Source: Afipia sp. GAS231
GTDB taxonomy: Bacteria > Pseudomonadota > Alphaproteobacteria > Rhizobiales > Xanthobacteraceae
Direction: 5' to 3'
NCBI RefSeq assembly: GCF_900103365.1
Contig: NZ_LT629703.1
Coordinates: 4,822,501-4,886,500, forward strand
Length of the DNA stretch: 64,000 nucleotides
Position numbers and translations under genes: made by a program. How positions within the stretch are numbered: position 1 is the first letter of the stretch; every line of letters begins with the position of its first letter. The notes beneath the pieces are model-generated. The model had not been told where the DNA came from and searched no databases. It saw only the letters and a program-made list of their open reading frames with translations. Below, one piece after another: positions 17,365 to 24,984 of the stretch.

Positions 17365-17880
17365 TTATATCTGCTGGTTTCGCTTCAGGCGATCGAGGGT
17401 GGCGGCGACGTCCGGCGGCAGCGATTTGACGCCTTGTTGTCCAGCCGCCGAAAGCCATGGCCGCAGGTGCGAGCCGGTCAGCCAGGGTGGCTGAAGCTGC
17501 GGCGGCAGCAGCTGGTCGACGACCAGAACGACGGTAACCGCAATCAGGCCGACGCGCCCCGCGCCCAGCACGGCGCCGCAGAGCCGGTCCACGATGCCTG
17601 ATTGCGATCCGGTGGCCTCGTCGACCAGCGTCCGTGCCAGCTTTCCAAATGCCATACCGGCGAGCAGAAAGATGCCGAAGAACACAAACCCGTTCTGAGC
17701 CAGCACGGAGGTTGGATTGCCGCTCGCGGGTGGCGACACGGCGGACATCACTCCCATCGCGATTGGCGCAGCAAACAAATAGGCCACGATCGTGACCGCG
17801 CTGCGCACCAGTCCGGTGTTGAAGCCGGTAACCACGGCGAATACCAGGCCGACACAGACGACGGCATCGAAACTGTTCAT
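17365..17880 (-). CDS. CvpA family membrane protein
   Basis: A 171-residue inner-membrane protein with four hydrophobic segments: FDAVVCVGLVFAVVTGFNTG, a second around IVAYLFAAPIAMGV, a third in VFFGIFLLAGMAFG, and a fourth in LGAGRVGLIAVTVVLVV. This is the CvpA (colicin V production/septal envelope) layout. The start is the ATG at 17880, preceded by GGAGAGTTCGCC; the longer frame to 17910 has no site. No biochemical role is established for most of the family. Confidence 0.8.
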   Translation of the reverse strand: MNSFDAVVCVGLVFAVVTGFNTGLVRSAVTIVAYLFAAPIAMGVMSAVSPPASGNPTSVLAQNGFVFFGIFLLAGMAFGKLARTLVDEATGSQSGIVDRLCGAVLGAGRVGLIAVTVVLVVDQLLPPQLQPPWLTGSHLRPWLSAAGQQGVKSLPPDVAATLDRLKRNQQI

Positions 17881-17975
17881 GGCGAACTCTCCGCCGGTTC
17901 CAATACACATGGTGTGTCAAGGAACCGAGGGCGCGATCGCTAAAATCGTCTGTATTGAGGGCGCCTTGAATAGTA

Positions 17976-18105
17976 GCCGTCATGCCCGGCCTTGTGCCGG
18001 GCATCCACGTCTTTCCGCACTATCCGCAAGAAAAGACGTGGGATGGCCGGGCAATAGGCGAGCGGAAGCAACGCCGTCCTTTGGCCGGCTATGCCCGGCC
18101 ATGAC
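17976..18105. repeat. Dispersed palindromic repeat, CCGTCATGCCCGG family, copy 2
   Basis: Begins GCCGTCATGCCCGGCCTTGT, continues CCGGGCATCCACGTC, then GACGTGGGATGGCCGGGC, and closes with GCCCGGCCATGAC. It is the sister of 13246-13364. It separates the CvpA gene from the GMC oxidoreductase. Confidence 0.8.
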
Positions 18106-18115
18106 GAGGAAGCTA

Positions 18116-19723
18116 TCAACTAGCCCGCATCTCGGCCTTGATCATGTCGGCAGCCTTTTCGCCGATCATGATGGTGGGCGCGTTGGTATTGCCGCCGATC
18201 AAAGTCGGCATCACGGAGGCATCGACCACGCGCAGGCCTTCGAGGCCGTAGACCCGGAGCTTGGGATCGACCACCGCCATTGCATCGTTGACGCCCATCT
18301 TGCAGGTGCCGACCGGGTGATAGACGGTATCGACGCGCCGGCGCAGGAGCTCGCGGATCTCGTCGTCGGTGTTCACGCCCGCGGTGTACATTTCCTTTTT
18401 CTGCAGGGCTTTCAGCGCCGGCGTTTCCATCAGCCGCCGCGTGGTCTTGAAGCCCGCGACCATGGTTTCGAGATCCGCCTCGTCGCCGAAGAAATTCGGA
18501 TCGATCAGCGGCGCCGCGAACGGATCGGTGCTGCCGAGCGAAACCGTGCCGCGGCTCTTCGGCCGCAGCAGGCAGACGTGGCAGGTGAAGCCGGTGCCGC
18601 GATGGCGCTTGCGGCCGTGATCATCAGCCATTGCCATGCCGAAATGCAGCTGGATATCGGGGATGTCGAGGTCGGGACGGGTTTTCAGGAAGCCGCCGCA
18701 TTCGGCAAAATTCGAGGTCATCGGTCCGCGGCGCTCGCGGCGGTACTGGCCGATGGCGCGCAACAGCCGCGGGATACCCCCAAGCGAAATGCCGTTGAAA
18801 TTCGGATTGTCGGACATGTAGCCGAACACGAAATCCGGATGGTCCTGCAGGTTTTGTCCGACACCGGGCAGATGATGCCGGCTTTCGATGCCGTGCTTGT
18901 CGAGCGCCGTAGCATCGCCGACGCCGGATAACTGCAGCAGTTGCGGCGTCTGGAACGCGCCGGAGGCGACAATCACCTCGCGCCGCGCGCGGAGCTGCTT
19001 CAACTCCTTGCCCTGGCGGTATTCGACGCCGACGGCGCGCTTGCCTTCGAACAGGATGCGGGTCGCATGCGCGCCGGTCTCGACCCGCAGGTTGGCGCGG
19101 TTATTCATGTGCGGGTGGATATAGGCGCGGGCGGCGCTGCAGCGCTCGCCGTTTCGCTGCGTCACCTGGTAGATGCCGAGGCCTTCGTGCTCGTCGGCAT
19201 TGAAATCCTCGCGCAGGCGAAACTGTCCTTCCTGCGCCGCCTGCAGGAAAATCTGCTGCACCGGATTGTCGGTGCGCAATTTGTTGACCGACAGCGGGCC
19301 GTCCTTGCCGTGATACTCGCCGCCGAAATCGGCGTTGTTTTCCGAACGCTTGAAATAGGGCAGCACGTCGTTGAAGGACCAGCCGGTATTGCCGAGCGAG
19401 GCCCACTGGTCGTAGTCGGCGCGGTGGCCGCGGATATAGACCATGGCGTTGATCGCCGATGAACCGCCGAGCCCCTTGCCGCGCGGCTGATAGCCGATGC
19501 GGCCGTTGAGGCCCTTTTGCGGGACGGTGTTGAAGGCCCAGTTGTTGACGTTGCCGGCGACCATCAGCACCAGCGCGAATGGCGTCGTCACCACCCAATT
19601 GTCGTTCCTGCCGCCGGCGTCCAGCAGCGCCACCGAGGTCTGCGGATCCTCCGACAGCCGTCCCGCCACCGTGCAGCCGCCGGAGCCGCCGCCTACCACG
19701 ACGAAATCGAATGTATCCGTCAC
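18116..19723 (-). CDS. GMC family FAD-dependent oxidoreductase (choline dehydrogenase-like)
   Basis: A 535-residue flavoprotein alcohol dehydrogenase. The N-terminal dinucleotide motif is FVVVGGGSGGCTVAGRLSE, and the first GMC signature is GKGLGGSSAINAMVYIRGH near residues 80-98. The second signature lies around VASGAFQTPQLLQLSGVG. The C-terminus has VYHPVGTCKMG with the active-site His and ends in the FAD-binding GGNTNAPTIMIGEKAADMI. Length fits the family. No betaine genes are adjacent, so an alcohol other than choline is likely. Confidence 0.92.
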   Translation of the reverse strand: MTDTFDFVVVGGGSGGCTVAGRLSEDPQTSVALLDAGGRNDNWVVTTPFALVLMVAGNVNNWAFNTVPQKGLNGRIGYQPRGKGLGGSSAINAMVYIRGHRADYDQWASLGNTGWSFNDVLPYFKRSENNADFGGEYHGKDGPLSVNKLRTDNPVQQIFLQAAQEGQFRLREDFNADEHEGLGIYQVTQRNGERCSAARAYIHPHMNNRANLRVETGAHATRILFEGKRAVGVEYRQGKELKQLRARREVIVASGAFQTPQLLQLSGVGDATALDKHGIESRHHLPGVGQNLQDHPDFVFGYMSDNPNFNGISLGGIPRLLRAIGQYRRERRGPMTSNFAECGGFLKTRPDLDIPDIQLHFGMAMADDHGRKRHRGTGFTCHVCLLRPKSRGTVSLGSTDPFAAPLIDPNFFGDEADLETMVAGFKTTRRLMETPALKALQKKEMYTAGVNTDDEIRELLRRRVDTVYHPVGTCKMGVNDAMAVVDPKLRVYGLEGLRVVDASVMPTLIGGNTNAPTIMIGEKAADMIKAEMRAS

Positions 19724-19749
19724 GTATTTCCCCCATTCATTTCTTGTTC

Positions 19750-19834
19750 GTCATTCCCCGGTGCGCGATTGCGCACCTGAGGGCGATGCGTAGCACCGAA
19801 CCCAGATGCGCAATTGCGCATCGGGGAATCCCCG
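19750..19834. repeat. Palindromic repeat with GCGCGATTGCGC hairpins
   Basis: Begins GTCATTCCCCGGTGCGCGAT and ends CGCATCGGGGAATCC, with internal self-complementary steps GTGCGCGATTGCGCAC and ATGCGCAATTGCGCAT. Related to 5288-5367. From 19835 to the tRNA at 20119 I see no gene, only low-content spacer. Confidence 0.78.
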
Positions 19835-20118
19835 GGCCGTTGCCCGGCCCTTATTCGCCCCAAAACTCCGCTTTTGCGGGGGTTATGGCAAGTCCGGTTC
19901 CATGGGGTCGTTTTGCCGCGTTTTCGGCGTCACAAAAACCTCAAAAACGGGAGCTTTGGGCCTTTCCAAAGCAGGTGCACGTTGGTACATAGCCCTCGCA
20001 CCCGATGGCTTTGCCCGGGTCGCCTTCTCAGGAAGCCTCCGGTCGGGACGATCGACGCCCAAAGCGTTGGCCGCTTTCGCTTCGGATCAGCTTTTGAGAC
20101 GGCATCGCAACGGTTTAA

Positions 20119-20195
<77 letters not shown>

Positions 20196-20205
20196 AGCTT
20201 CAAGC

Positions 20206-20242
20206 CCTTGAAAACGTTTTGTTTTTGAGGGTTTTTTGCTGT
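20206..20242 (+). terminator. Likely terminator after tRNA-fMet
   Basis: CCCTTGAAAACG, a short T-rich loop, then TTTTTGAGGG, followed by a T run. The stem is imperfect but the arms and tail fit a rho-independent terminator 11 bases after the tRNA CCA. Confidence 0.5.
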
Positions 20243-20410
20243 CTGAATTCTAGCTCGAAATTTCGGTCGTGGAAGCGTCGTGGAAGCGGCGGGAAGAAAG
20301 TCGCAGCGTAAGATCGACGGGGTTGCGCGCGACGCAATGACTCAATTGTGATCAAAGGCCGCATCGCGAGCGACGCCACGAGCTTGTTGCGCCGTCGGTT
20401 AGGCCCGCTT

Positions 20411-20460
20411 GTCACGACTACGAATCTTGGGGGCAGGAGTTCGAATCTCTTCGCGCGCCC
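20411..20460 (+). pseudogene. 3' half of a tRNA, Arg(ACG)-like fragment
   Basis: The anticodon-type loop CTACGAA is flanked by CACGA and TCTTG, with four of five pairs possible. A variable loop follows, then a T arm AGGAG-TTCGAAT-CTCTT with all five pairs possible (one G-T), then CGCGCGCCC as an acceptor 3' strand. No matching 5' half lies upstream. It may be a captured attachment-site fragment from an earlier integration. The rest of 20243-20633 shows no convincing gene. A minus-strand frame near 20560-20620 carries a CAACGSG zinc-ribbon-like step, which might be recombinase debris. Confidence 0.45.
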
Positions 20461-20633
20461 CCGCCTGTGAACTAAATCCTCGTACAAAATGTACGCACCC
20501 CGCGCTTTGCTGCGGGTGGGGGTGCCTGGCACTCATTTTGATGACACGACCGTGCTCCATTAGCCGGTCGAACTCGTCCGCCCACCCGGAGCCGCACGCG
20601 GCGCACTTCAACCTGCGCAATATCCGCATCGCT

Positions 20634-20663
20634 CTAGCGCGGCCGGATTTCCGGCCGCGCTAG
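20634..20663. terminator. Perfect 13-bp hairpin, terminator-like, repeated at 22729
   Basis: Arms CTAGCGCGGCCGG and CCGGCCGCGCTAG pair perfectly around ATTT. It lies just beyond the stop of the minus-strand gene at 20677. The preceding bases (ATCCGCATCGCT) and the arm core recur at 22715-22754, so it is one of two copies of a small repeat. Confidence 0.7.
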
Positions 20664-20676
20664 GCTTCCTCACCGA

Positions 20677-21249
20677 TCAGGCGTGACGTGCTGTGTGCCG
20701 GCGGACGGGACGCTTCCGGCGAAACAGTGCAACGATCATCTTCGGCAGATGGACGACGATGGCCGCCGCGAGCAACATCGCGCTGAATACGACGCCGACA
20801 GCTACCGGCGCGTATTTCTTGGCAAGCGCCAAAAGCCAGTCCAGCCAGCCCTTGGCCATGTCGATAGCATCCTGCTTCGCATGGGCCCAAAGCATGCCAA
20901 TCTCGTTGGCGAGATGCTCGATGCCTTTGCCGACCACGTTCACGCCGCTCTGCACCGCCGTTTCAGGGATATGCAGAATCTTGTCGGCCTGATTCACTAT
21001 GCCGGCGCCGGGGATGTTTTTGTCGAGCTGCATGCTCGGTGTGGTCGGCACCGGGCCGGGCGCGGGCAGCGTGATCGTGCCACCGGGCACCTTGACCGGA
21101 GTTGTCGTCACCGGCTGAAGCGGGTGACCCGTGTCCACGTGCACCGGACCAAGGTCAAACGAGACTCGGCAGCAAGCGCTCGCAATCGAAGTGCTCGCCA
21201 GCAACGCAACAATCATTCCACAAGAAACTGTGCGAAAAGATTTGGTCAT
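20677..21249 (-). CDS. Exported membrane-anchored protein of unknown function
   Basis: A 190-residue protein I do not recognise. It has a signal peptide (MTKSFRTVSCGMIVALLASTSIASA, followed by a Cys-Cys pair). A Pro/Thr-rich stretch with VPGGTITLPAPGPVP comes next, then an amphipathic helical region with several His and Lys. A single membrane helix (YAPVAVGVVFSAMLLAAAIVV) and an Arg/Lys-rich tail (FRRKRPVRRHTARHA) close the protein. It probably sits in the inner membrane with its N-terminal part outside. An AGGAGG lies 25 bases upstream of the ATG at 21249; the longer frame to 21327 has no signal character. First gene of the island. Confidence 0.6.
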   Translation of the reverse strand: MTKSFRTVSCGMIVALLASTSIASACCRVSFDLGPVHVDTGHPLQPVTTTPVKVPGGTITLPAPGPVPTTPSMQLDKNIPGAGIVNQADKILHIPETAVQSGVNVVGKGIEHLANEIGMLWAHAKQDAIDMAKGWLDWLLALAKKYAPVAVGVVFSAMLLAAAIVVHLPKMIVALFRRKRPVRRHTARHA

Positions 21250-21610
21250 CGTCGTAAAGGGAAATAGCCCTTCCTCCTGGTTGAACTCGCGTAGTAAGTG
21301 TCCTGATTTGTGGCTAAAACCGGACATGGAAATGAACGCCCGTTTATCCAGCGCGCATCCCGTTCGCTCAGCTCGGATATTTTGCTGGATTAAATCTCAG
21401 TAACCGAAAGGCCGCCAACCGCCTGCCTTTTCGCCGCTTGCATAGCGATATGACAGGCAATCGATTGGCAAAATTGGTGATTTCGCGTGAGCTGTCTGGC
21501 GTTGCGCCATTCGCCAAGACCTTCACGTAGGAGCAGCCGCGAACGCCTTGGCGAAAGATTCGCGGTCAATCAGTCAGTGCAGATACCGGCTTTGAAAGCG
21601 ATCAAGCAGG
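21250..21610. other. Intergenic spacer, no gene seen
   Basis: About 360 bases between two minus-strand genes. It contains short segments such as GTCCTGATTTGTGGCT and CCGGACATG that look like the edge of a mobile element. There are no terminal repeats or a transposase frame to support this. Confidence 0.4.
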
Positions 21611-22681
21611 TCATTTTCGTTCGTCATAGAAAGCTTTAAGTCGTAGCAAATACGTCAATCCGCTTCTCTTCAGAGCTTCTTCCTTGTCGTTCTTTGCCGC
21701 AACCTCAACGAAGAACTGGGCCGCGGTCGCGGTAATCGCTTTAGTCAATGCCGCGTGCGGGCCGCCGGCAAGAAAAGCTCCTCCGACTTCGGGAATAATC
21801 TTGATGGCGTCAATCGCGCGCTTGTGCCACGGACGGGCGGGATCGTTCATCGTGGCATTCAGCTCGTCCATCGCGGGGACGATCTGGGTTTCGATGAAGA
21901 ATTTCGTATGCTTCTCGAACGCCTCGCGGTCCATGTCTTTGATCTTGCCGTTAAGGTCCGCCGCGTAACGGAGCATCGACCTCCGGAATCCTCTGAGCAA
22001 TGCTGCATTGGCGTCGCGGAATTCCATCAAGTCTTCAGGCAGCAGCAACGGCGTCGGCGGAAGAGCGATCCGAGTACACTCGACGGCCAGAATAGAAGCC
22101 AGCAGCTTCGCGTCGTCTACCGGCGCAACGTCTGGCATGCCCGGGATCTGCAAGCCGGGAATGTCATTAAGGAGAGGCACTCCGGTTCGTCCGGAATGCA
22201 CGATGGCTCCGGCAATGTAGTGGTAGTCGCCGGGATAAATGAGCGTTTCAGCACCGTCGCCGAGCCCTTTGGCGTGCCCCGTACTGAACGATGGAATGAA
22301 GTCAGGTCGTGGGGGTCCATGAATTGAGTCGTAAACGGCCTGGACCAGTTGGCCGGGCACAGGGTCCTTTCGCAGGAATGGATCATCAGGATCGGCGGTG
22401 AACTCGCAGAAGCCGTCAAGCGTCTTTGCCTGCAGCAGTAACTTCATTGCTCCGATGAGCAATTGTGTGTCGTGCCAGCGGTCATTTAATCCTTCAAGAC
22501 GTACGATTTCCTTCTCGACCTCTTTGGGGTCATAGCCAGACTTCGGCATATGAACTCCCGGGAAATACACCTTGTCGAAGACGGCTCCGAGCACCGTGAG
22601 GACGCCGAGGTTACGCGGCACAGGGCCGGTCAAATAGACTGCCTCAAGCTTCAGCGTTTCATCTAATCCTGTTTGCGCCAT
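21611..22681 (-). CDS. Unrecognised protein next to XRE/ImmA pair
   Basis: A 356-residue, mostly helical cytoplasmic protein with no family I can name. Visible features are a strand-rich N-terminus (LKLEAVYLTGPVPRNLGVLTVLGAVFDKVYF) that reads like a barrel or nucleoside-processing fold, and a Pro-rich middle. The C-terminal half is helical, with EKHTKFFIETQIVPAMDEL and an Ala/Gly-rich hydrophobic helix (IIPEVGGAFLAGGPHAALT, then TAAQFF). The ATG at 22681 is taken because the upstream extension to 22867 overlaps the ImmA gene out of frame. Same strand as ImmA, 71 bases away with a hairpin between, so it may be a separate unit. Possible effector of the regulator pair. Confidence 0.65.
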   Translation of the reverse strand: MAQTGLDETLKLEAVYLTGPVPRNLGVLTVLGAVFDKVYFPGVHMPKSGYDPKEVEKEIVRLEGLNDRWHDTQLLIGAMKLLLQAKTLDGFCEFTADPDDPFLRKDPVPGQLVQAVYDSIHGPPRPDFIPSFSTGHAKGLGDGAETLIYPGDYHYIAGAIVHSGRTGVPLLNDIPGLQIPGMPDVAPVDDAKLLASILAVECTRIALPPTPLLLPEDLMEFRDANAALLRGFRRSMLRYAADLNGKIKDMDREAFEKHTKFFIETQIVPAMDELNATMNDPARPWHKRAIDAIKIIPEVGGAFLAGGPHAALTKAITATAAQFFVEVAAKNDKEEALKRSGLTYLLRLKAFYDERK

Positions 22682-22728
22682 CGGTCCCGGTATCCACTCG
22701 AAAGAAATATGTCTATCCGTATCGCTCC

Positions 22729-22754
22729 AGCGCGGTCTGAATTTAGGCCGCGCT
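22729..22754. terminator. Hairpin repeat, terminator-like, second copy
   Basis: Arms AGCGCGGTCT and AGGCCGCGCT pair with one mismatch around GAATTT. It overlaps the ImmA stop codon and matches the element at 20634-20663 in core and flank (ATCCGTATCGCT). Confidence 0.6.
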
Positions 22755-23694
22755 AAACGACGTTTTTGAAGCCCGGTGGAAGGATAATTGTCGGCTTGCC
22801 AAGTGCTTTCACCGGATAAAGCAGAATGATGACATTGTGTGTCGTGTCGAAAGCCTCCGCCACGCACTCGTGAGAGCTGCCGTTGCGATCCGTCAGTGAA
22901 AGGGTTGTGGGGCGTGTCATCTTTCGGCCAACGGGCAGGATACGGCCGAGACTATGATCGGGCGTGATAACGGTATCTGTGGGCTTGCCAAACTGAAGCA
23001 TGAACGAAGGGGAGGGTTCAATACGGCGGACGGCGGCCCGCGCACCGTGACCCGGAACGAACTCGATAGGCTCAAGGATATAGACGATGCAGGCGCGATG
23101 GTGAGTACGGGCGAATTCCCGCGCTGAGGCATAGTTGGACGCGCCGAATTTTTTCGCGAGCGTGATCGGTGTCTTGATGTCGAATTTACAGTCAGCGGCA
23201 TACCGGGCATAAGTGTCGCCCTTAAACAGGGCGAACCTAGCAAAGTTGTTCGCCTCGCGTTCAAACTGGTCCGAGATTTCAGGATCGAGATGTTGTTCAC
23301 TATCCTGGAAGAACCGAAACATGCGCTTGTGCACGGGAAGATCGTGATGCGCGGTTTCATGAAGGGTCAGGAAGGTCTTTTTGGATTTTGACTTTATAGC
23401 GCTGTCGTCGATGTGGATCAGCGTGTCAGCGGAATCGTATAGGCCGAACAACTTGCCAAGGGCAGATTTAACGACGGTTGCTGTTTGGATTGCCTTTCCC
23501 GCCAAGTATTCCATGACGGCGACGGGATCGAATAGGCTGGTTTGTGCAACGCGCACGTTTGCGGCGGCGAGGATATCTTCGAGAGGCACGGGGAATCTGT
23601 CCCATGCGCTTGCGCGGTCAAGGAGCTGCCGTGCTCGCTCCTCGACCGCGCGAAGATCTTCGGGTTCGAGGCTGCTATCGTCAGCTTTTGTCAC
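22753..23694 (-). CDS. ImmA/IrrE family metallopeptidase (CapP-like)
   Basis: A 313-residue zinc peptidase. The catalytic motif HETAH in TFLTLHETAHHDLPVHKR is HExxH, with a downstream Glu in FEREANNFARFAL (the ENxxA-type helix). Family members cut a partner HTH repressor on a cellular signal. The GTG start at 23694 overlaps the last codons of the XRE gene by 14 bases, so the two are translated together. In CBASS loci an analogous pair (CapH/CapP) releases repression after DNA damage. Here the pair controls, by position, the ubiquitin-like operon facing the other way. Motif seen; regulatory role inferred. Confidence 0.88.
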   Translation of the reverse strand: MTKADDSSLEPEDLRAVEERARQLLDRASAWDRFPVPLEDILAAANVRVAQTSLFDPVAVMEYLAGKAIQTATVVKSALGKLFGLYDSADTLIHIDDSAIKSKSKKTFLTLHETAHHDLPVHKRMFRFFQDSEQHLDPEISDQFEREANNFARFALFKGDTYARYAADCKFDIKTPITLAKKFGASNYASAREFARTHHRACIVYILEPIEFVPGHGARAAVRRIEPSPSFMLQFGKPTDTVITPDHSLGRILPVGRKMTRPTTLSLTDRNGSSHECVAEAFDTTHNVIILLYPVKALGKPTIILPPGFKNVV

Positions 23695-24073
23695 CCGGCT
23701 TTTTCCTCGCCCGCATGAATTGAAGGTACTGCAACATCTCGGTCTCTTCCTCGGCCGACAAATTATGCTCGGCGAACGTCGCGATGCGCCCGTGCCGCTC
23801 GGTATCGGCGCGCTTGGTGCCGGATATGTACCCGGCCATATCCATCAGATTCTCGAAGCTGATGGCATAGAGTTCTGCCAGCGCATGCAGAATGTTCGGC
23901 GACGGCTTTTTGATCTTGTTGTTTTCGATCTGCGACAAGTAGGCGTTTGAGACCTGCTTATTCGTCGCCTCCTCGACATCGCGCAGGCTCAGGCTCCGGT
24001 TCACGCGAATCGACGCGAGATATTGGCCGAGCGTTAGTTTCGACGTGTTCCTTTCGTCCGGGGGGGAGAGCAT
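23681..24073 (-). CDS. XRE family HTH transcriptional regulator (CapH-like)
   Basis: A 130-residue repressor-type protein. The helix-turn-helix lies at about residues 13-68: LGQYLASIRVNRSLSLRDVEE, then VSNAYLSQIENNKIKKPSPNILHALAELY. A short C-terminal tail (NLSAEEETEMLQYLQFMRAR) may be the part recognised or cut by the neighbouring ImmA peptidase. The ATG at 24073 follows GGAG; the longer frame to 24139 would cover the promoter. An inverted repeat at 24139-24175 sits in the shared divergent promoter and is a likely operator. Confidence 0.88.
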   Translation of the reverse strand: MLSPPDERNTSKLTLGQYLASIRVNRSLSLRDVEEATNKQVSNAYLSQIENNKIKKPSPNILHALAELYAISFENLMDMAGYISGTKRADTERHGRIATFAEHNLSAEEETEMLQYLQFMRARKKPGDKS

Positions 24074-24138
24074 GGCGGGAGGTCTCCTGCAAGCTATTGT
24101 TTCTATTATGATTCTACTCCAGTCACGCGGCATCGTCA

Positions 24139-24175
24139 AGCGCGCAAAGAAATTGCTTGATATTCTTAGCGCGCT
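24139..24175. promoter_or_regulatory. Divergent-promoter inverted repeat, candidate XRE operator
   Basis: Arms AGCGCGCAAAGAA (24139-24151) and TTCTTAGCGCGCT (24163-24175) match over 12 of 13 positions around an 11-base centre. It lies between the XRE start (24073) and the ubiquitin-like operon start (24238), so a dimer bound here could block both promoters. Confidence 0.6.
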
Positions 24176-24237
24176 ATGTAATATTGGAGTCGTAGAAGGG
24201 CGCGGTGCCTGGATACGTCCGATATGGAGAACATAAC

Positions 24238-24579
24238 ATGACTGACAACCTCGAAGACAGGAGCGCCGACCCCGGCGTGGAAGAGGTGCTCGACGAGATC
24301 ATCGATCTCGAAGAGTACGCCAAGCTGGGCAAGCGCCCGCCGCTCTCAAAGGGCTACCGCATCCTCGTGAACGGCGACCCGTTCGTGGTGAACGAGCCGA
24401 ACCCGACCGGTCGCGCCATCCTGACCCTCGCGGGTCTGCTGCCCGCCGAGCACTACACGCTCCGCATCAAACTTGCGGGCGAGAAACCGCAGAAGGTTGG
24501 GCTCGACGAGCACGTCGACCTCCGCCGCCCGGGTGTGGAGAAGTTCAAGGCGCTGCCGCGTGATCAGACGGAGGGATGA
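24238..24579 (+). CDS. Multiubiquitin-family ubiquitin-like protein
   Basis: A 113-residue protein with a charged N-terminal arm (about 1-38) and one beta-grasp multiubiquitin-type domain. The domain runs from YRILVNGDPFVVNEPNPTGRAILTLAGLLP to HVDLRRPGVEKFKAL. The protein ends DQTEG, giving a C-terminal glycine ready for adenylation without processing. First gene of a four-gene operon with E2, JAB-E1 and DUF6527 proteins, the known bacterial ubiquitin-like arrangement. The ATG at 24238 follows TGGAGA. Modifier role is inferred from context; family recognition is good. Confidence 0.82.
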   Translation: MTDNLEDRSADPGVEEVLDEIIDLEEYAKLGKRPPLSKGYRILVNGDPFVVNEPNPTGRAILTLAGLLPAEHYTLRIKLAGEKPQKVGLDEHVDLRRPGVEKFKALPRDQTEG

Positions 24580-24582
24580 GCT

Positions 24583-24984
24583 ATGACCCTCCGTCGTCAG
24601 TTTGACCTGCTGCCCATCGACCGGGATTTTCTCGACGAATACGGCCTGCCGTGGGAAACGATCGTGGATGGCTCCCAGTGGGTGCTGCTCCACGATTTCC
24701 CGACGCCGCGCGGCTACAACCACGCGACGGTGACGGCGGCCATCCGGATCGAGACCGGCTACCCGAACACCGAACTTAACATGGTGTATTTCTTTCCAGC
24801 CCTCGCACGGGCGGACGGAAAGCCGATCGGGGCGACCGAGGCGCCGCAGCCACTCGACGGAAAAACCTACCAGCGCTGGTCCCGCCACCGCACGGGCGCG
24901 AACCCGTGGAAGATCGGGCGCGATCACATCGGGACGCATGTCATCCTGATCGAAGACTGGCTTGACCGGGAGTTCGAGAAATGA
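24583..24984 (+). CDS. Prokaryotic E2 family E protein, cysteine-free
   Basis: A 133-residue E2-fold protein that would carry or position the ubiquitin-like protein. The family core is visible as RGYNHATVTAAIRIETGYPNT and LNMVYFFPALARADG, then YQRWSRHRTG and the C-terminal THVILIEDWLDREF. There is no cysteine anywhere in the protein, so a classical E2 thioester is impossible. Ser, Thr or Tyr, or direct transfer by the E1, must serve instead. It starts 3 bases after the Ubl stop and overlaps the JAB-E1 gene by ATGA. Family call rests on these segments and on the operon. Confidence 0.82.
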   Translation: MTLRRQFDLLPIDRDFLDEYGLPWETIVDGSQWVLLHDFPTPRGYNHATVTAAIRIETGYPNTELNMVYFFPALARADGKPIGATEAPQPLDGKTYQRWSRHRTGANPWKIGRDHIGTHVILIEDWLDREFEK

